A stretch of DNA of 64,000 bases from Quercus robur. Taxonomy: Eukaryota > Streptophyta > Magnoliopsida > Fagales > Fagaceae. Shown in pieces: positions 60,301 through 64,000 of this stretch (its first letter is position 1; the number at the start of each line of letters is the position of its first letter). The notes below the pieces were generated by a model. The model worked only from the letters and a program-made list of their open reading frames with translations, did not search any database and was not told where the DNA came from. The translations under genes and the position numbers were made by a program. Where the stretch lies: positions 46,783,854-46,847,853 of the forward strand of contig NC_065536.1 in NCBI RefSeq assembly GCF_932294415.1. The letters run 5' to 3'.

Positions 60301-61246
60301 GAGCATTAACATTGAGAAATTCCAATTCTACTTTATTTTATCATTTTAAAAAGCCACTTTATCATTATATAATACAATTTTACAATATTTTCAACATCCC
60401 AAACTTTTATTTTCCTATTCTACTCATTAAAATAATATATCTACATAATAAAATAATATATCTCCAAACCCAAATAAAAACAAAAACCCAAATCACCACT
60501 TGCTACCACCACCACCACGAACAACCAAATCCTCCACTTTGTTCATTTCCTTTTTCTTTTCATGCACCAGATAAACCATATGCTTCCAAAATTATTTGAA
60601 AATAAGAAAAATCTCACCATTCTCAGCCAAAGGGACCTTGCAAAAGTACCACCGAACATCACCTCCATCGGAAGGACTCCTAGTCTGCGCATCAACCCAT
60701 CACCGATCACCGATCACCGATCACCGATCCCAAACCCATCACCGATCACTGATCATCGATCACCTATCCCAAACCTATCACCGATCACCGATCCATCAAC
60801 CCATCAACAACCACAGTATCGATCAAACCCATCAACCCAACAAACCCATCAGCACCGATCAAAAATCAAACTTTGCACCATCCACCACCAAACCCAGCCA
60901 CCACCAAGCAAACCCACCACAACACCGGCCAGCAACCACCAAGAAAAACCCACAAAAAACCACCACCGATCTTGCTGTTGTTGATCTAGAAATCCATCAA
61001 CCATGGCAGCAAAGCCACCAGGCCAACAGACAGAGAAGAGAGAGGATGAGTTAGACCGAATAAAATATTGTATTTGGTTTTAGAATTGTGCTACAGTGCA
61101 ATTCTACCTTTAGAATTTTACTGTAGCAGTATTGCAAAAAAAATTGCAATACTTGGCTTTAGTATTCCCTAATGTAGATGGTTTTGAGGCTTGAAATGTC
61201 AAATTTCCCTTAGATATGGCATTAACATTCTCCAGTGCTAATGCTC
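60301..61246. mobile_element. Harbinger-type non-autonomous element
   Basis: Termini GAGCATTAACATTGAG (left) and GAGCATTAGCACTGGAG (right, reverse complement) are flanked by TAA (60298-60300) and TTA (61247-61249). Internal blocks match the copy at 55928-57051. The core has a CACCGATCA minisatellite (60698-60804) that generates the two long overlapping open frames here, which I do not regard as genes. Confidence 0.8.
60698..60804. repeat. CACCGATCA-type minisatellite
   Basis: Short units CACCGATCA and CACCGATCCCAAACC(C/T)AT are repeated about ten times in the core of the Harbinger-type element. Confidence 0.9.
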
Positions 61247-61249
61247 TTA

Positions 61250-61554
61250 GGATTAACCCACTATACTAAAAGTTATAGTTGATAGTAAGGGCACAATTTT
61301 ATTTCCTTAAAGGGTGGTAGCCTAACATCAATGGGTTGATTGAGACTTTGCTCACTAGGCATCTACCCAACAATCCCACCCCTAACATTTGCACATGCGC
61401 ACCAGGGAGTTGAATATGTGACTTGGCTCTGATATTAATTGTTAGATCAAACACTTACTCACTACACCAAAAGATATAGTTGATGATAGTGGCCCAACTT
61501 AGTCTCCGCCTCTAGCAAGATGTTGACTTTAGCTTACTAGGCCTCCACCCAACA
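61250..61554 (-). mobile_element. second, older TRIM-like element
   Basis: Two related repeats end in CCCAACA (about 61250-61372 and 61440-61554) and enclose 67 bp (61373-61439). On the minus strand that segment starts near ATTAATATCAGAGCCAAGTC, a decayed initiator-Met primer-binding site. Shared LTR blocks are TATAGTTGAT, GACTTTGCTCACTAGGC/GACTTTAGCTTACTAGGC and the CCCAACA end. No target duplication was secured and the left boundary is approximate. Confidence 0.6.
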
Positions 61555-61836
61555 ACATCAAGTTGAATCCAACCTCCACTTGACAAGAACTATGAGATAC
61601 ACCATAAGAACAATTACATATTAAATTAACAAATTTATAGACATAATAAATTTCACAGATTTTTAACATGACATTTAAGATGAAAAATTGTGATTAGTGC
61701 AATATTATTTCAAATGATACTATTAACATCACATTTATTACATATCATTTACAACCAATCACATCAATAGTTATGAAAAAATTGTGAAATGTGTTGTCTT
61801 TCTACACTTATTGATAAAGTTAAAGATGGGTTAATT

Positions 61837-62086
61837 TGTTAAATACGTAATGGGCCCAAGTATACTATAAGTTCAATCAGGGTTACTTAAACTCATATAT
61901 ATACTCACCTTATGGTACATTATATACACAATTGGTCACAATAAATAAGTACTTGCTTAGTTGTTCTCCTGTGGATGTATGTCATCATGTCGAACTATGT
62001 CCATTTATATGTTCTCTTTTTTGCTTCCACTTCTCTCTTTAATATTATATATACTATTTCTATTAGATTTTAACATGGTATCATAG
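61837..62086 (+). mobile_element. LTR plus primer-binding-site remnant
   Basis: A TG...CA segment (61837-62075, starting TGTTAAATACG and ending TTTTAACA) is followed directly by TGGTATCATAG, one base off the initiator-Met primer-binding site TGGTATCAGAG. No partner LTR or retroelement protein is visible downstream, so this is a truncated element. Confidence 0.5.
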
Positions 62087-63720
62087 TTAGGGTTCATCTT
62101 CAATCTTTCCTTGTCCATAATGCCTCCTCCTAACACTAGTTTCATCATTGTTGAAGCATTGTCCTCCTTGGAAATTGACATTTTGTGTCTTCTTTTGAAC
62201 CTCCCAATATATTGTTTAAAAGAGCTTAGGCCGATCTACATGACATCGCAATAATCCACCTAAAGTGAGCCTCCATGTGCCTTTATGTGCCATCATAAGT
62301 TTTGGTGAGTCGATCATGTATGCACTTCCATGCACCACCAGATCTCCCCACATGCCAACAACTTCACTCACAAGCTCCCACGTGACACGCACACAATAGC
62401 TCTAGTATACATGCATGCACAAAGCACTCTATGCCTCTTCATGTTGTACCTTGTGTCACATTATCAACCACGTCATGCCTAGGTATGCCAATAATCACGC
62501 TAGTAATTGTATCATGTTAGCATCCTAAGCCATGACATCATTAGTGCCACATCAACAACTAATGTTGTTCTTCATGGTTTAGGTTGACCTGACCTAACCT
62601 GACCCGACTTGACCTAGGTCCAATACTTGAATCATACTTGCTAATCAAACCACTTAATGAAACTATTTGACCAAGGTTGATGAGAAAGCTAATCAAACCA
62701 TGTATTGACAAAGGTTTTTTTTTTTTTTTTTTCAATTAAGTGTATCTTAGTTTTTCGCTAAAATTCCTATTGTGGGGTTTGTTTTCCTGTATAAAGCTCT
62801 TAAGTCACACAAATTGGCCAAGATAACAATCTTTTTAGGTTCAACCAATGTGAAATTTGCCAACTCATTCACGTAGCTTATCATGACTATCGATATTATA
62901 TTTTGTCCACACTCAATTTACGTGTAAATATTTTAAATTGAGCCTTAAAAAATATATAATTTATAATTATTTATTTGGAAGCCAAGGGAATCACAATGAT
63001 TAAATCAATTTGTCCTAATTGAATGCCAGATTGATCAATTTTATGAATTGAAAGCTAAAATTACAAAATTATCCAAATTTTAACTAAGTTTGACTGAAGG
63101 TCAAAGATGCCCGAAATTTCACTAAAACACCAAATTCCATCCTATCACATTCTGAAACACTTTTACCAAGTGTTTTAAGTCTAGCAACACTTGACAATTA
63201 AAGAAATTTTGAAATGGTAAGTATTAATTGGGACATTTAAGAAAAGAAAAAAAGTTGTATGGGGAAAATTTTTAGATACTTCCGGAGTATGGATCTAAGA
63301 ATTACTCGAATGGACATTTCGTTATTGTTTTTTTTCCTTAAAATAGGAAAACTTTTTCTAAATTTGTATTGAAACTACTTTCTATATAATAAACTACTAC
63401 TATTATATACGAATTTTTGGGGAGCTTGAGGTGGCAATGGTCACGTCTCCCCGCCCCCTTAGCCCTACATTGATGAAATCTAATAATACGATTGTACAAG
63501 TATAATGTCCCCGCAAATGTACAAATATGTTGTCACAAATAAATTATCAGTCCATCAAATGACGGAAGATTTGATGACTTACTAGAGTGACAGATTTCCA
63601 AGAGGAAATATTGCCCTCACAAATACTTTATTTATGAGGGTATCTATCTTATTGCAAATTAGGTATTTACAAGGGCATCAATCACAATGTAATTAGCACC
63701 TTTGCTTTAGAGTCTTGCAA
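62087..63720. other. right end of window before the AT repeat, no gene recognised
   Basis: It may hold internal DNA of the LTR remnant just upstream. A cluster of TGACC/TGACCTAACC units lies at 62583-62615 and a T run at 62716-62732. No coding sequence could be supported. Confidence 0.45.
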
Positions 63721-63721
63721 A

Positions 63722-63727
63722 AATTAT

Positions 63728-63784
<57 letters not shown>

Positions 63785-63786
63785 AA
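63722..63786. repeat. (AT)n microsatellite with interspersed AAATATAT
   Basis: Three AT runs are separated by AAAT interruptions near the right end of the window. Confidence 0.95.
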
Positions 63787-64000
63787 TAATAGATGAAGTT
63801 AAGAGAAACTCAAATTAGAATTTCAAATTAGAGTTCCAATTTTGCGCCATGTTTCCTAAATTATTTATTCTCAAAGAGTTTTATTTCTTAATTTTAAAAT
63901 CAAATGTGGAACCACATCATAAATATTCATCCAAGTGAGTTATTAAGTACAAAAACCAAAGAGTCTAGAATAAATGAATCGTTAAAAAAAAAGTGCTTCA

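Noticed and set aside
60690..60800. Possible CRISPR-like array of short repeats
   Set aside because: Units are contiguous with no unique spacers, and this is a plant nuclear context. It is a minisatellite.
60562..61054. Two long overlapping frames with SPITDHRSPIPN-type repeats
   Set aside because: They come from the CACCGATCA minisatellite in a Harbinger-type element, with no start context and no homologue recognised.

Overview
The window is nuclear DNA of a eudicot plant. The evidence is AT-rich intergenic sequence, canonical GT-AG introns with T-rich 3' ends, three genes that read as clear orthologues of Arabidopsis families, and an unusually dense load of plant non-autonomous transposons, SINEs and (CT)n/(AT)n microsatellites. 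The repeat style suggests a woody rosid, perhaps a Fagales tree. That assignment is inference only.

Three protein genes can be rebuilt exon by exon. (1) At 152-2700 (+) lies the 3' part, six exons, of a small secreted leucine-rich-repeat protein of the SERK-ectodomain type; its signal-peptide exon is outside the window. (2) At 6197-12352 (-) is a complete ten-exon gene for a 644-residue At2g33490-like protein with an N-terminal BAR-like helical domain, a long Asp/Glu tract and a Ser/Pro-rich tail. (3) At 25622-33933 (-) is a complete fourteen-exon gene for the mitochondrial pyruvate dehydrogenase E1 beta subunit (369 residues). Its last exon is separated from the rest by a 4.3-kb intron packed with nested transposons. 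One tRNA-Leu(UAG) lies at 57699-57778 (+). A decayed NSRP1-like (DUF2040) gene fragment sits at 17367-18200.

Most of the rest is mobile DNA. Clearly bounded elements with target-site duplications are a hAT-type MITE at 10341-10549, a GC-rich hAT-type element at 16818-17357, a TRIM at 25923-26346, a tRNA-derived SINE at 38591-38754, a long-TIR foldback element at 38907-39841, a Mutator-like element at 45620-50277 with three later insertions inside it, solo LTRs at 47669-49024, 49277-49995 and 52270-53221, and Harbinger-type elements at 46384-47375 and 55928-57051. A broken L1-type LINE occupies about 21560-24809. A gag-only LTR retrotransposon (TR-GAG type) sits inside the PDH E1 beta intron at 26690-29419.

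Layout: 0-12.4 kb is genic (two genes). 12.4-25.1 kb is repeats plus one pseudogene and one LINE. 25.1-34.2 kb is the PDH gene. 34.2-64 kb is almost pure repeat territory with a single tRNA gene. I found no operon-like or defence-like system. The most notable structures are the nested stack in the PDH intron, the 4.66-kb nested Mutator-like element, and Harbinger-type copies that share a strong subterminal hairpin and carry CT-rich, proline-codon-rich cores.
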